Below are positions 21,496 to 34,713 of a DNA stretch of 64,000 nt, one piece after another. The position numbers and the translations under genes are program-made. The notes under the pieces are model-generated. The model was given only the letters and a program-made list of their open reading frames with translations, did not search any database and had not been told where the DNA came from. Position 1 is the stretch's first letter; every line of letters starts with the position of its first letter. Location: the NCBI GenBank assembly GCA_014706385.1, contig JACGZH010000005.1, positions 682,001 through 746,000 of the forward strand, read 5' to 3'. This stretch comes from Phaffia rhodozyma. Its lineage: Eukaryota > Basidiomycota > Tremellomycetes > Cystofilobasidiales > Mrakiaceae.

Positions 21496-24400
21496 ATGGC
21501 CACCATATCCGTCAAAGAGGCAGCCATCACCCATGATGTCTCCCAACTCATCCAATCTGCAGGGGGGGCCACCATTTACCCTTCGGATGACCACCTTCTT
21601 GCCCTTCTCCACGCCCGATTCCGTTCAGATCTTCCTTACACCCGGCTTTCCCCTTCCACCCTTCTTGTCGTCAATCCTTTGAAGGCCCTCGCTCATTTGA
21701 ATGAGGCGAGCGCAAAAGATTATGTGGAGGCCGAGTATTCAGACACTAGTGGAGATGAACGCCCTGGAGGTCCTATGCAACCTCATCTATATGACCTGGC
21801 CGCCAAGGTCTACTTGCTGATGAGCAGGAAGAAGGAGAACCAAGCAGTATCTTTTAGGTAAGTTCTGAAAGAACTAGAGAAATCTTTTTCCATCGATCTG
21901 CACGCATGCTGACAGGCAGTCTTCCAATTTTAATCTATCGATTGAAGTGGTATCACTGGTTCTGGAAAGTCCTTTTCTTCCGAACTATTTATCTCCCAGG
22001 TTCTTCGACTTTCTGCTCATACAAAGAAAGAGCAACGGATCTCCAACCAAATCAAGGCAATCTTTACGGTGCTTGATTCATTCGGAAATTCCAAAACGGC
22101 CGCTAATCCCTCTGCCTCAAGGTACGGTAAGTTCCTCGAACTTCACTTTTCGGAAACAGGTCGAATCTCCGGCGCCAAGGTTCTTGCCTTTGGTTTGGAC
22201 AAGTCTCGAGTAAACCGGTTGTCACAGAATGAGCGATCATTCAATATCTTCTACCAGCTCCTCGCTGGCGCTTCTCCGGATGAGAGAGAAGCCCTCAATC
22301 TGGACGAGCCATCTAGCTATGCTTTGCTCGCCTCCTCCGGTTGCTACCTTCTCCCAGGCGGACCTCTTAGTGATGATCATGCACAGATGGGTGAACTACG
22401 AGCAGCGCTCGCGCTTCTCGGCTTCAAGCCTAAGCACGTCTCTTCCATATTTACTCTGCTCACCGCCATCCTCTTGCTCGGTAATCTCGAATTTATCGAC
22501 AACGGAGACCGGGAGCTCACGTACGAATCGGCCACGGTCGCCAACATCACCGTTCTTTACGAAGTCTCCAATCTTCTTCAAGTCAGCTCTGAAGAACTTC
22601 AACAAGCCTTGACCAACAAGACGACGTACGTTCGAAATGACCTGACCTCTAAATTCCTTATGTCCGGGGACGCCGGTCTTCAGCGAGACGCTCTTGTCCG
22701 TGATCTCTACGCCCTTCTCTTTGCCTTCGTTGTAGAAACCATCAATCACAAACTCGATGATCTGGGAGAACCTTTCAAGACATCTATTACTATCTTCGAC
22801 CAACCCGGATTTCAAAGTCGTTCTTCCAACGTCACCGATAAGGCGCCGTTAGTGGCCGCTAACGGGCAAAACTCGTTCGAAGAGTTTTGCTTTAACTTCT
22901 CAGCAGAAACTCTTCACTCGTCTTTCATCCGCCGCGCGTTCGATGATTCAATCGGATACAATGCCCTGATGTCTGCAGACCGAATCTCGATCTCCTCCGT
23001 ACTTACCATGGATAATGCAGCCTGTGTCGAGCTTCTTCGAGGTGGCCCTTTGTCGAGCCGGGCAGATCGTAAGCCAGGAGGAGTGCTAGGCTCGCTCGCC
23101 AGGGCGTGTACCAAGTTTAGTCAAGGCAAGACGTCGGAGTGGGATAAGGACGTGGAAGTGTTGGAGGATATGATCCATAAGTTTGGTTCCCATCCATCGT
23201 TCGTGACTAGTCCTGGAGTCGGCATGGGTCCGGCAGGGGACAAGACACTTTTCGGTATCAACCACTATACCGGAAGCTGCTCATACGACGCTCGTGGCTT
23301 TGTTGAGAGAGATGCCGACATCTTGGATTCCTCTCTCGTTCAGCTCCTTCGGGGCTCGGCTGACTCTTTCATCGCCAAACTTGTGTCTGGCCCTGGGATT
23401 GCGTCAGAGTTCCATCCTCATGATCCTGAAACCGTCGTTCAAGCCCAAGTGTCGGTGACTCCTCTTCGTCACCCGACTCTTAATACCCAATCACCCTTCT
23501 CTGATACACAGCTCCCTTCGCCGCTGATCGAGCAAGGCGCCGTCTATCCTGTCACAACTCAACTGAACGCGACTCTGGCCGAGCTTTTGACAACAATTGA
23601 GAAGGGCCGAACCTGGGATGTGATCTGCATCCGACCGAATGATAACTCGCTCGCTAATTCGTTCGATAAGCGTCGAGTGAAATCACAAATCCGCTCGTTT
23701 CTTCTTCCAGATCTTGTCGTTCGTCGGCAGGTTGAGTATACGACTTTTTATGAGCTTCCGGACTTCATATCCAGGTACAATGTCCCGAATGGCCAAGCTA
23801 GCGACTCAATCGACGTTTCCGTTCGGAAGTTTGTTACCGAGAGAAGCTGGACGGATGGATTAGACTACACCATCGGAGAGCACAGCATTTGGTTGAGTTA
23901 CGACGCATGGAGAGAGGTCGATGACGAGTTACGAGATGAAGAAAAGAAGGCAGCTAGTGGGTTCATTACCCCTAGCGAAACAGATGACCAGTCTATGCTT
24001 CCATCGAGTGTGTCTCACTGGGGAGTCGCAGATAACAATGGCCCGACGGAGAGTTCTGACGATTTACTTCTCCGCCGAACAAACACCACTGGCTCGGCTT
24101 ATCTTGATCCCGCTCCGGGGCATACTTATGAGCCCTATGACAATGCCGGGGGAAACAAGGCTGGGTACGCACCTAGTTGGATTGACCCTGATCAATGGGA
24201 CTCCAAACCCGCACAAAGCGTCACGACACTTCCTGATGCGATGCATCCCGAAGGTCATAGGTCAGGCGAAGATGAATTGGGTGGGATGATCGTGAACGAG
24301 AAAACGGGTGACAAGACACTTGAGATCGTGGAGACAAGTAGAGCGAGGCGATGGTGGGTTCGGTTTGTCTGGCTCCTCACATGGTGGATCCCGGAGTTCA

Positions 24401-27400
24401 TGATCACCAAGGTCGGAAAGATGACTAGACCGGACGTCCGAATGGCATGGAGAGAAAAGGTCGCAATCTGCGTGTTGATTTTCCTCTTATGTGGAATCGT
24501 CATCTTTTATGTCGTCGTCTTCGGTTTGCTTCTCTGCCCAGACTACAAACTTGTGTGGAACACTTCCGAGTTGGGCGAACATGCTCAGTCCAATGACTTC
24601 TGGGTCGCTGCTTATGGTTCGTTCCCCTCTCAAATTATTCAATTTTTATCGTCATTCTGAGAAGGAAAGAAAAAGGGTATTGACTTTTTTGTTCTTCCTG
24701 TCTGTCATACTTCAGGCAAAGTATATGACATAACCTCTTTCTGGAAAGGACAACATTCCGACGTATCCGCCTACCCGGTCACTTCTGAAATCATGCTTGA
24801 ACTCGCCGGACAAGATCTCACGTACTATTTCCCAGTTGTCTTCCCGGTTGCCTGCGCTGGTCTAGTCACCGATGAATCCCTTGCTCTCCAGCGTAACTTT
24901 ACTGCCGTGGCCGATTATGCCGTTCACTGGAGTGGCACTCTTCAGACATATGGATCAGCCAAACTCAACAATTCCGATTGGTTACCCGATCGGTTTTTGC
25001 CTTTTATGAAGGAATACTATAAAGGCACCTTTGTCTACTCCAGAAAAGAGATCACATCTAACGCCGATTCAGGCAGCAAGTGAGTGCCTCAGCTTTTTCT
25101 TATCGATTCTTTCTTCGGGGATCACATTGCTTACTCTTTGATTAACTTTGTCGTGAATTAGAACCTGGGCAATCTACGATAATGGGGTTTATGACCTCTC
25201 GGACTACCTTACAACTATCACCTACCATGAATCGGATACCGATTCGAGCAAATACTCCTTCCTGAATGACTCGGTCACCTCAATCTTCTCAGACCAACCT
25301 GGATTAGATATTACTAAAAAGCTCAACGCGGTCTTTGAAACAATGAACGGGTCGTACGCGTCGATGCAGTATGCCTGCCTTCGCAATGCGTTCTACGTCG
25401 GAGAGGCAGACATCCGAGAGACTCCTCGATGCACTGTCAACAACTATATCCTACTCTCGTTCTCAATTCTGATCATGGTTACTATCTTCATGAAGTGTAC
25501 GTTCTCGTCATCTTTGCATCTCCAATACCTCTTTGGTTGTATTAATCAGTGTCCAATGATCACGATTTTGTCTAGTTCTATCTGCTCTTCAGCTTACAGG
25601 AAAACGGAACCCTGAGATGCAAGACAAATTTGTCATTTGTCAAATCCCGTGTTATACCGAGGGAGAGGAGTCTCTTCGACGAACGATCGATTCCATTGCT
25701 GCACTCAAATACGATGACAAACGGAAGCTAATCTTCATTATCTGCGATGGAAATATCATTGGTAGTGGAAACGACAAGTCGACTCCTCGGATTGTGCTCG
25801 ACATCCTTGGAGTGGATGAAAAGTTGGATCCTGAGGCACTTCTATTCAAGTCGGTGGGAGAAGGATCCAAGCAACTCAACTATGGAAAAGTTTATTCCGG
25901 TCTGTACGAGTTTGAGGGTCATGTCGTTCCGTGCGTTATTTGCGTTCTCTATCTACTCCAGATTTGTTTTCTACAACTCACTTGCTTACGGAATGTGCAT
26001 TGTATCACTTTTCTGTTCGTAGTTACATGGTGACTGTCAAGGTTGGGAAGCCCAGCGAGCGATCCAAGCCTGGAAACAGAGGAAAACGAGACTCTCAGAT
26101 ACTCCTACTTCGATACCTTAACCGGGTGCATTTCGATGCCCCCATGTCGCCATTCGAGCTTGAGATGTACCATCAGATGCGAAATATCATTGGAATTGAT
26201 CCAGCTTTCTACGAGTACCTCTTCCAAGTAGATGCCGACACGGTTCGTTCTTGACCTCTCACCTCGCTTTTCTCTAATCAATTATGTTCCGCGGTCTCGT
26301 CTGATAGTACTTCATGCCTTGCTTTTGTAAAATTAACTAGACCGTGTCTCCAGAGTCTCTCAACCGTATGGTTGCGGTTTCTGTTGATGATTCTACCATC
26401 ATAGGTGTCTGTGGAGAGACCAAGCTTCAAAATGAGATGCAATCCATCACAACCATGATTCAGGTAAGTAATTGAGCACAAATCGGAAACATCCTCATAC
26501 ACTGCCCCGTCTTCGACTCACTTCTGATTTGTTTTGTAAACAGGTTTACGAATATTTCATGTCTCATCACTTAGCTAAGGCTTTCGAATCCCTTTTCGGT
26601 TCAGTCACCTGTCTCCCGGGCTGTTTCAGTTTGTACCGACTCCGAACAGCCGACAAGGGACGACCCATCATCATCTCTCAGCGTGTCATTGACGATTATT
26701 CAGAGCCCAACGTCGACACCTTGCACAAAAAGAATTTGTTTTCTCTTGGTGAAGATAGATACCTTACGACGCTCATGATGAAGTATTTCCCCTCCTTCAA
26801 GATGAAATTTACCTCTGACGCCATAGCGTACACGGTTGCCCCTGATAGATGGGAGGTTCTTCTCTCCCAGCGTCGACGATGGATCAACTCTACCATTCAT
26901 AATCTGGCTGAATTAACGACTCTTCCAGAGATGTGTGGTTTCTGTCTCTTCTCCATGAGATTTATTGTCTACTTAGATCTTGTCGGAACGATTGTATGTA
27001 CCTACTGCCCAGGTCATCTCATATCCTCTCAAACTGAATTTTTTTCATATCGTTCTGTGATGCGAACAGATTTTGCCTGCTACCTGTGTATACGTAGGTG
27101 TCTTCAATCTCCTCTTAATCCTGCAGTATCTGAATCCTGACACACTGCTGTTTTCTTTTCAGTTGTTCTATCTCATCATTGTTGTTGCAATCGGGTCGTC
27201 TCCTATTCCCACTCTTGCACTCATCTTGATTGGAATAACCTACGGTTTGCAAGTACGTATCTCATTTAATCTGTATCCATCATCGACATCATTACTAAAC
27301 ACGGTTTCTCTAACACCTTGCGTTGTTTGTATGAAAAGGCCGTAATCTTCTTGATCAAGCGAGAATTTATGCTCGTTGGATGGATGGTGATCTATATTCT

Positions 27401-28739
27401 TGCGTAAGTTAATACCACCGATGCGCACTGTGAAGCAAAGGTGCTGATTAGTTCTGTATCTTTTTCATTTAGTTATCCGGTCTACTCATTCTTCCTCCCG
27501 ATCTACTCATTCTGGTACATGGATGACTTCAGTTGGGGTAACACCCGAGTAGTCGTTGGTGAAGGCAAGGATAAGACTGTTATGACTACCGAGTCCGAGC
27601 TCTTTGATGACTCGATGGTCCCTTTGAAGAAGTTTAGTGGTGAGTATACCTTATCTTGCTGCATCCGTTTTTGTTATGCTTTCCCTCAACATCGCTACTT
27701 CTCTTCTCTGGTGTGTTGCTGTCACACCTCTAGAATACGAGGCGGAAGCATGGGATCAACCATCTAGGCCAGGCTCGGTGTCGGGTCCAGGAAGCAATTA
27801 TGGATACCCGCACGACGACAAGAGGAGCCAATACAACAGTAGCCCTGGGCCTCGCATGCAACCTCAACAGCCGCAGAGCTACGCTGGTTCTCAGACTGGA
27901 GGAGATTACTAGTAAGACCTGAACCGTTGTTTTTCCTTTATGCATCTAATCTGATTTCTGAATGTTGTTATATTGGATGTGTGTGGCTACCAGCCGAGAT
28001 GCTTCTCCTCTCAAGCACCACAACTCGAATCCCAACCTGCGTAACAGTCGCGCGCCCTCGTTGGCCCCTCCAACCATGTACAACACCGGTTATAATCCTT
28101 CCCAAAACTCTTTGTACGGTGCCAGTACCCCCTTCATGAGTCACCCGATGGGTCTTCCAACACATGCACCTTCCGAGTTCTCAGCCCCACTCTACCCTCC
28201 TCAGTTCCCTGGTCTAGGACCCCGTAGTACGATGATGTCGTTCAGCGGAAGTCAAGGAGGACCACCATCGACTATGGGTGGTTTCATGGGTGGGGGCCAG
28301 CCTGGAATGGGTAATCCTCGGATGTCTACCTTTTCACTCGCGACAACGGCCAATCCGTTTGCTGCATCGGCTCCTAGCGATTGCACGGATCCCAGCGATG
28401 AAGAAATTTTGGCTGAGTTGAGGCACTACCTTTCCACTCAAGTGAGTGTTCCTTCTCGTTTTCATCTATGAACCAGTTCAAGATGCGCTGACAAAACCAA
28501 TGATGATCATGTATTGTACTTGATAGGATCTGATGGCTGTAACCAAGAAGTAAGTTTTCTTTCGTCTTCTCTATATCTTGTGTTATTATTGTGTTTAATA
28601 CCTCTTGTCTTGTTTTACTTGCTATTTTTCAAGAACCTCAAGAGCTGCAGTCTTTGCTCGATTCCCCAAAGCGGACCTATCTGGAAAGGTTCCTTGGATC
28701 AACACCTGCATCGATAAGATCCTTCAAGGACAGATGTAG
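21496..28739 (+). CDS. Chitin synthase with N-terminal myosin motor-like domain (class V/VII type)
   Basis: Polytopic plasma-membrane/chitosome enzyme that polymerises UDP-GlcNAc into wall chitin. Exons: 21496-21857, 21948-24616, 24716-25079, 25162-25496, 25576-25930, 26023-26242, 26341-26463, 26544-26993, 27070-27093, 27163-27252, 27339-27403, 27473-27639, 27734-27911, 27994-28441, 28527-28549, 28634-28739, giving 1992 aa. The myosin-like domain (about 1-720) has P-loop GITGSGKS (about 121-129), a switch I-like NPSASRYGK and DQPGFQ at 405-410 in the switch II position. Membrane segments lie at about 850-900. A cytochrome b5-like region precedes the GT2 chitin synthase core with VDADT (1431-1435), EDRYLT (about 1546) and QRRRW (1585-1589), then TM segments. 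A Pro/Gly/Ser-rich linker leads to a C-terminal DEK_C domain ending GQM. Confidence 0.95.
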
Positions 28740-29544
28740 GCCTGGTTGTCTTGATCGTTTCTGTCTAGTATACAACTTAGATCATATCAACTTTTCTATT
28801 ACATTTCCTCTAGCCTCTCATATGACCCCCATACTGGCCTCTATTTTCGCTTCATGACTTCTCAATCTCTCCTTTGCGTATCATTATCATATGGACTACC
28901 CACGCTACTGAAATTCTTTCTAGCTTTTTACTACTCTTCATCGTACATCTGCATCTTGGCATTTCGCATTTTTATATGTCAGGCTCTTCGCCAACTGTCC
29001 ATCTTTTCCCTTTCACTCTCTTTACTCTACTTACGAACTCTGGATACCATCTGTTTGTGACCTTGTCTTTTCTCCTCAAGCTATGTCCTTTCCACTCTTT
29101 CTTTACCTCTTTTTCTTTCCTTATCAAGTTCCACTCGAGGTTTTCATGTATACTACTTGATTGATCTGTGAGAGTTGTCGTCATGAAGTAGATGATCACT
29201 CACGTGCTGTGGCGCGTCTGTCTCGCTTAACGGTTGGGTGCACGTACAGTGTCACAGCTTTGTGACAATTCACATATCAATTAACCCATAAGCAGAGCTC
29301 GAAAGGTCTATCGCTTTGGATTTTCTTCATGGCATTCAGGAGGGCGGACTGTTAACCTTCAAAGCTCCAACGCATCGAGACCGGCATAATGGCCAGCATC
29401 CATCCATCCTCACCGACATCCCTGAAAGGTCCGATGGTTGTCCCTTCGAGACCACTTGCTCCGTATGTTCGGATCGATACATTAAAAATCGCAAGTAGAT
29501 TTCTTCTTTTTCTTCTGATTTGATCTTGATTGTGGCTGACGTCG
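28740..29544. other. Intergenic, chitin synthase 3' flank and HFI1 promoter
   Basis: T-rich 3' flank followed by sequence with only short, unconvincing open frames. A short upstream exon of HFI1 cannot be excluded because the annotated first exon begins just before the conserved core. Confidence 0.45.
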
Positions 29545-31269
29545 ATGGTGAGTCGGATTTCATTCAAACGGGACGGATCGATCATCCAGAAGCAACATTT
29601 GCACGACGCTCTTGGATCCAATGGATTGGCCTATTGGAAGACACTTCAAGATTTCATCACTGGTCGACTCAGCCGAGACGAGCTCGATGACTTGGTAACT
29701 GAATGGGGAGTCGGGGACAAGCGCATAAGTGAGTTCTCTTTCAAATCTCCTCATTTTTTGTAGGAGGATGGATGGACATCTATTGGATCGAATCCATCAT
29801 TATCCAGACCATACATAGCCAACGTTCATTTGTGGATGGATCCCGTCCGAGCTATGCTCGGAGGAAGGGTAGGTTGTACGGCAGGGGAAGGAGGGTCTGA
29901 TGCAAGGGTCATTTAAAAGACAGTAACCATGGTAACCATGACTCGGGCTACTAACGTCTTGTCCATCTCCCTTTCTGCCGACAGTTCCATTGCATAACCA
30001 ATTCTTGATGGCTATTCTCTCCAATGCTGCCAATTCAACTATCACCCCAGCGACAGAAACCAACGTGCTCAAAAGATCCAGGCCGGATGATCCGACAGAA
30101 TATGGTGCCAAGCGACGGGTGGTCAACTACGTTTTAGGCATGCCAAAGGGCGAGCGTGAGCGCATCAAGGCCAAACATATGATCGATACTATCACAGGAC
30201 AAGATGCTTATCCTCATGCTCGAGAACAAAGGCGAAGGGATGGAACCGGATGGGTCGGAGTCTCCGAGCTTAGTCGAGAGAGAGCAATTCTTGGGCCTAC
30301 TAATGGGATCGACGTCAATCAGGCTTCTGGTGAATCTGGGTCTGGACCGACGAGTGAGTCTGGTCAGTGTCATTCTACAATCTAGTTAAACTCTCCTGTG
30401 TTTGCGCAAAGAAAACGTGTGCTGAGATTCCTCCCTCTGAAACAAAAGCTTCCCTATCATCGACAAATTTGCCGCCACTGCCGACGGCTCTTGAGATGCG
30501 AATGCTTCCGGATCACCAACAACTTAAAGAGCGCATACAACGGCTGTCTACAGAGTGTGGCCTCACAGAGGTTGAACCTGGAGTCAGTGAAATAGTAGAT
30601 CAAGCAGTTCAAGTAAGTCTTAGCTCTTTGTACAACCGTTTTCAACATTTTCTTACTACCACAATGCGTTATGTTTTCGCCTTTTCTTTGAAGGCTTGTG
30701 TTCGAAACTTCATCACTACCCATCTTCACCTCCATCGTGCCAATCTTTCCTCTACACCCTCTATTAAATCATCAATTCCAGCTTTTTTCAATTCCGAACC
30801 AGCATCGCCTTCAGCGTCATCGTCGTCTTCGTTCATGCCACAAACTCCACCAAACACTTTTACACAAGAAGCTTTAGAAGGGATCCTAACGGTTACACCT
30901 TCACTTGCTCTTCCCGAGGGTAACGTCGGTCGCCGGATTTGCAACCGAATCATGACCGCGGAGGATTTCGAAGAGGCTTGGGATGACGACCGAGCGGAAA
31001 GACAAAAAGTCCTCGCTTCTGGCCGGATGGGACTTTCCAGCGGGGGCTCCTTCGACGAGGGCGAAGGTGGGCTTGCTAGCGTCGATGCTACTGAAGGGCC
31101 CGAAGTTAGGAAGAAGTATGTTTTTGTTCTCGTTCTTGTTCTCGTTCTTATGAATCTCGACATATGCGCGCTGCCCAGCTAACCCGTTCATTTCTTCGAT
31201 TTTTGTAGAGGATATTCTTATTCCTACCGCGATCCAAGATCAATCCTTGATTCTGTACTGGGATTATAG
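29545..31269 (+). CDS. HFI1: SAGA complex subunit Hfi1/Ada1 (TADA1-like)
   Basis: Structural subunit of the SAGA transcription coactivator; its histone-fold-like C-terminal part pairs within the core module. Likely exons: 29545-29728, 29985-30329, 30386-30612, 30694-31115, 31209-31269, giving 412 aa. The N-terminal family signature is clear: LHDALGSNGLAYWKTL, FITGRLSRDELD, then LHNQFLMAILSNA. A conserved YVLGMPKGERERI-type segment follows. The C-terminal half contains CVRNFITTHL and RICNRIMTAEDFEEAW. The second intron is uncertain. A 56-nt intron with a weak GTGAAT donor keeps the frame, while the stronger GTGAGT at 30354 needs a 32-nt intron to do so. The long 256-nt first intron may hide an exon. 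Confidence 0.85.
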
Positions 31270-31582
31270 CATTATCTTTGCATTTTAGAACTCTCTTATG
31301 TGCTCTCCCCACTAGCCGTCTCCAGTCGCATACCTTAACATCTTTACGAATCTGCTTCTTAGTATTCTCTTGCTTCATTGATACATTTACATACGCACCC
31401 ACATCTCACACCTACATATATACACATTCTTTCTCACGCGCACGCACATATATAAATATTCTCTGCACGACCCAGTCATGTTGTTTTGTAGCTCATTTTT
31501 AGTTTATCACCAATCAATGTTTATGACTTTACATATGTGTTCAATTGGATGTTGTTGTCTTCTCTCCCATCAGAACAGGCTG
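31270..31582. other. Intergenic, HFI1 3' flank and GMC gene leader
   Basis: Contains CA-rich and CT-rich simple sequence (about 31380-31460) and the leader of the next gene. An in-frame ATG at 31478 precedes the chosen GMC start, but an acceptor-like CATCAG at about 31575 suggests this part is leader or intron. I see no gene. Confidence 0.4.
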
Positions 31583-34397
31583 ATGCCAGCTGATCGCCCG
31601 CCGACGTTGAACAAATATCCAGTTACCAAAACCCAACTCAAATGTTCCTCCTATCAATCATCGGCCCACCTTACTTCTGTTCAGCTTCGTTTGGCACATA
31701 TGACTCCTAGTCTCCCTACACTTCCTTTGTCTCAGCTTGGAGGACCAGGGAAAGGCCAATTCAAATACGACTTCATCATTGTAAGTGGTACCACTATCCT
31801 TTGCCTGTGTGGCATCATCGTGCCTCTTCAAACTAAAGATCTTTCGCCTCTCAAGGTCGGCGGAGGTACAGCAGGTTGCGTCCTTGCCTCTAGGCTTTCG
31901 TTGCTTCCAGGAAGTCCAACTGTACTGCTACTAGAGCGAGGAGGTTCAGACAGAGGATGGATGTCATCGACGCCGCTCATGTCAACATCGTGGCAGATGG
32001 ATGAAAGTATGTATGTTTCTACACTAGATTCATCATAAATGTTTAGTACCTGATGTTGTTTTTTATATTTCTTTCAGAAAAATGTTCGTCAATACCTACC
32101 GTACCTCAACAAGGACTGGATGGCAGAGTGTGCGATATGCTTGGAGGCAAAATTCTTGGTGGAGCGAGGTATGATGATCTCTTATTAGTGTCGTCAGTTC
32201 ACTTGATACTTGATCAGCTTTATCTAAATTACTCCTTTACAGCACATTCAATTCGTCCCTCTACACCAGAGGTCTTCCGTCCGAGTTCAACATCTGGGCA
32301 TCTCAGTTCGACCTTCCAAGCTGGTCCTTCTCTAAACTTCTGCCATACTTTATCTCTTCTCAGAATCATCGACCCAACTCTTCGCCTATCGCCGATCTCT
32401 TGCCCCCTAGCAACACTGCCTCTGCATACACAGGCGCGGATGGCCCGTGGGCTACGACTAATCCCTCAGTGTTTACTTATCCTTCCTCAAAACATTTCGT
32501 CGTCGCAAGTCAGTCGCTGGGAATTCCGGTTGTTCCTTCCTTCAATGATCCAGATGTGTCGGCCACGGCGGTAGCTGTGCATGAAATCACTGGGGAGTAT
32601 GGAAGAAGAACAAGCACGATGGAGAGTTATTTCTTTCCTCGAACCATTGGCACCAAAGGGGCCGGATTTGGAGAGGGCCTAAAAATTGGCTTGGGAGCTT
32701 TAGTGCACAAACTGGACCTCGATCATGATGGAACCTGCAAAGGAGTGTGGTTCTCGGAAGACGGTAAACGTACGTTGAATTCTGTTATGTTCACAGGTTA
32801 CTTGGTTGGAACAAATCTCTGATCGTCAAAATCTCTATTTTATTTATTTAGCTGAGAGCACTCTTCTGCATGCATCATGCTGTCAAGAGACTATCTTAAC
32901 TAGCGGAACTGTTTTTTCCACTCAGCTTCTCCTTCTCTCAGGAATAGGGCCGAAAGCCGAATTGGAAGAGCTTCATATTACTTGCTTGGTCGACCTACCC
33001 GATGTTGGCCGAGGATTAGCAGACCATCTCAGCGTCTATCTCCCGTACACCGTTCCGTAAGTAGTAGCCAGCACTATATCTTGTTTCTTTCCAACACAAC
33101 TGACGTATGACTTGATCGATATGTGGTTTTCTAGAATAACGGATTCGTTAGATCGATTAGAAAATTCACCCTTGCACGCGATCAAGCAGATAGCTTCCTT
33201 TGCACTCTTCCGCACTGGTGATTTCACCTTGTAAGCTTGATAACCCTTGTAAGGTTTTGCTTTAAACTTCTGACTTTGGTTTCTCGTTCCTCACGTAGCC
33301 AAGGATCACAAACGGCTATCATGATCTCTTCCACCCATATTCCCGAAATCCTCTCTGAACACTCACCATACTCGAAGGAGCGCCCTCTTTGGACGAGCTC
33401 ATTGGCCGAAGAAGAGGTGCCAAATCTTGAAATCCTGCCTTTGCCCTTCAGGTTTCATTCCAGTATGGATGTATGTCCCTCGGTCTTTCGCTCTTCCGTG
33501 ACAAGTAGTTTTTTTTTGTTGGACGAGAATAACTGACATAACAAGTTGATGCTATACGCTGTCGTTTTCTGTGTAGGACGGAAAACCAGATGGAAAAACA
33601 CCAGATCTTCGGAAAGGAAAATATAACAAATCAGTTGGGTATCTCTCAGTACGCCTACATCTCTTGCCAATTTTCAGACCTAACCTCACTCGCGGTTCGG
33701 CTAGCTCACCCAATTTGACCAACTCGGGCTTCTTAAACAAAGCCAATCTCAATCCTTGTTCGACCGAAGTCGACTGGTACAATCAAGCTTAAGTCGAAAG
33801 ATCCCCGAGAAATCCCAGCTTGTGATCCTGGATTCTGTGAGTATGAGAACTTGAAACAGTCTAAGGATTAAAACTAAGAGACGTTTGAATTCTAATCGCG
33901 CTATGTACTACTTGTAACAGTGACCGATCCAGCCGATCTTCCTGTGCTCATTCAGGGCTTACGTCTAGCGGCGAAGGTTGTAGATGGGATGATCGCTGGT
34001 GGGTATGATGTCAAGCCAATAGAGAAGAATAATCCGTTCGCGTTCGGTAAAGAATGCTCCGATGATGAGTTGAAGGCCTATGTGAAGAAGTGGGCTGTCC
34101 CTGCTTGTGAGTATTTTTACAACGTAGAACCTTGACCTATCATCTATTGATCTAATGCCTCTATCGTCGTTTTCTTCTATCCTAGACCACATGTCTTCTA
34201 CTTTAAGGATGAGCGGTCAAGAAAACGACGGCGTGGTGGATGGTTGTCTTCGAGTAAAAGGCTGCAAGGGTTTGCGAGTAGCGGATGCGAGTGTGTTTCC
34301 TACGATACTTGCGGTGCATACTCAAGCACCAGTTGTCGTCGTGGCTGAAAAATGCGCGACGATGATCGGTGAAGAGTGGTCGAAGGCTTCCCATTGA
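31583..34397 (+). CDS. GMC-family FAD-dependent oxidoreductase
   Basis: Glucose-methanol-choline family flavoenzyme; the substrate cannot be read from the sequence (alcohol, choline or sugar-type). Exons: 31583-31780, 31856-32006, 32078-32168, 32243-32769, 32852-33056, 33135-33230, 33299-33470, 33577-33648, 33743-33836, 33921-34106, 34186-34397, giving 667 aa. The dinucleotide-binding motif [19 protein letters not shown] spans the first junction. The GMC signatures [17 protein letters not shown] and [11 protein letters not shown] are present. [17 protein letters not shown] aligns with the conserved RGxVxLxSxDP block. The catalytic region carries YHMSSTLRM and HTQAPV, providing the two expected His positions. 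An alternative start at 31700 would give 628 aa and a more typical N-terminus. No signal peptide is evident from either start. Confidence 0.9.
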
Positions 34398-34713
34398 AAT
34401 ATCGCTGTATCCATTTGTTTTCTTCATCAATTATTTGTATTCCGGTCCTCACCAAATATGTATATGTGATTTACTCTATCATTCAAGTTGTGAACCGGTG
34501 GCCTTTTTATACGATAACCGTGTGTCAAAGGCTGAGGAAAAACATACACTCAATGTTAAATTATCGTTTCTATAGATATCATAGGTAGATTAAAAGGTTT
34601 CGAATGGGAACGTAGATTTATTTAAAGGGGTTGTATCGAATTACAAAACTCTATGAGAGAGAAACCAGAATTAAAAGAAAAAGAGAGAAGGACCAAGAAA
34701 GAAGGGAAGCAGG
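34398..34713. other. Convergent 3' flanks
   Basis: AT-rich sequence between the stop codons of the GMC gene (+) and the GH16 gene (-). I see nothing else. Confidence 0.5.
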
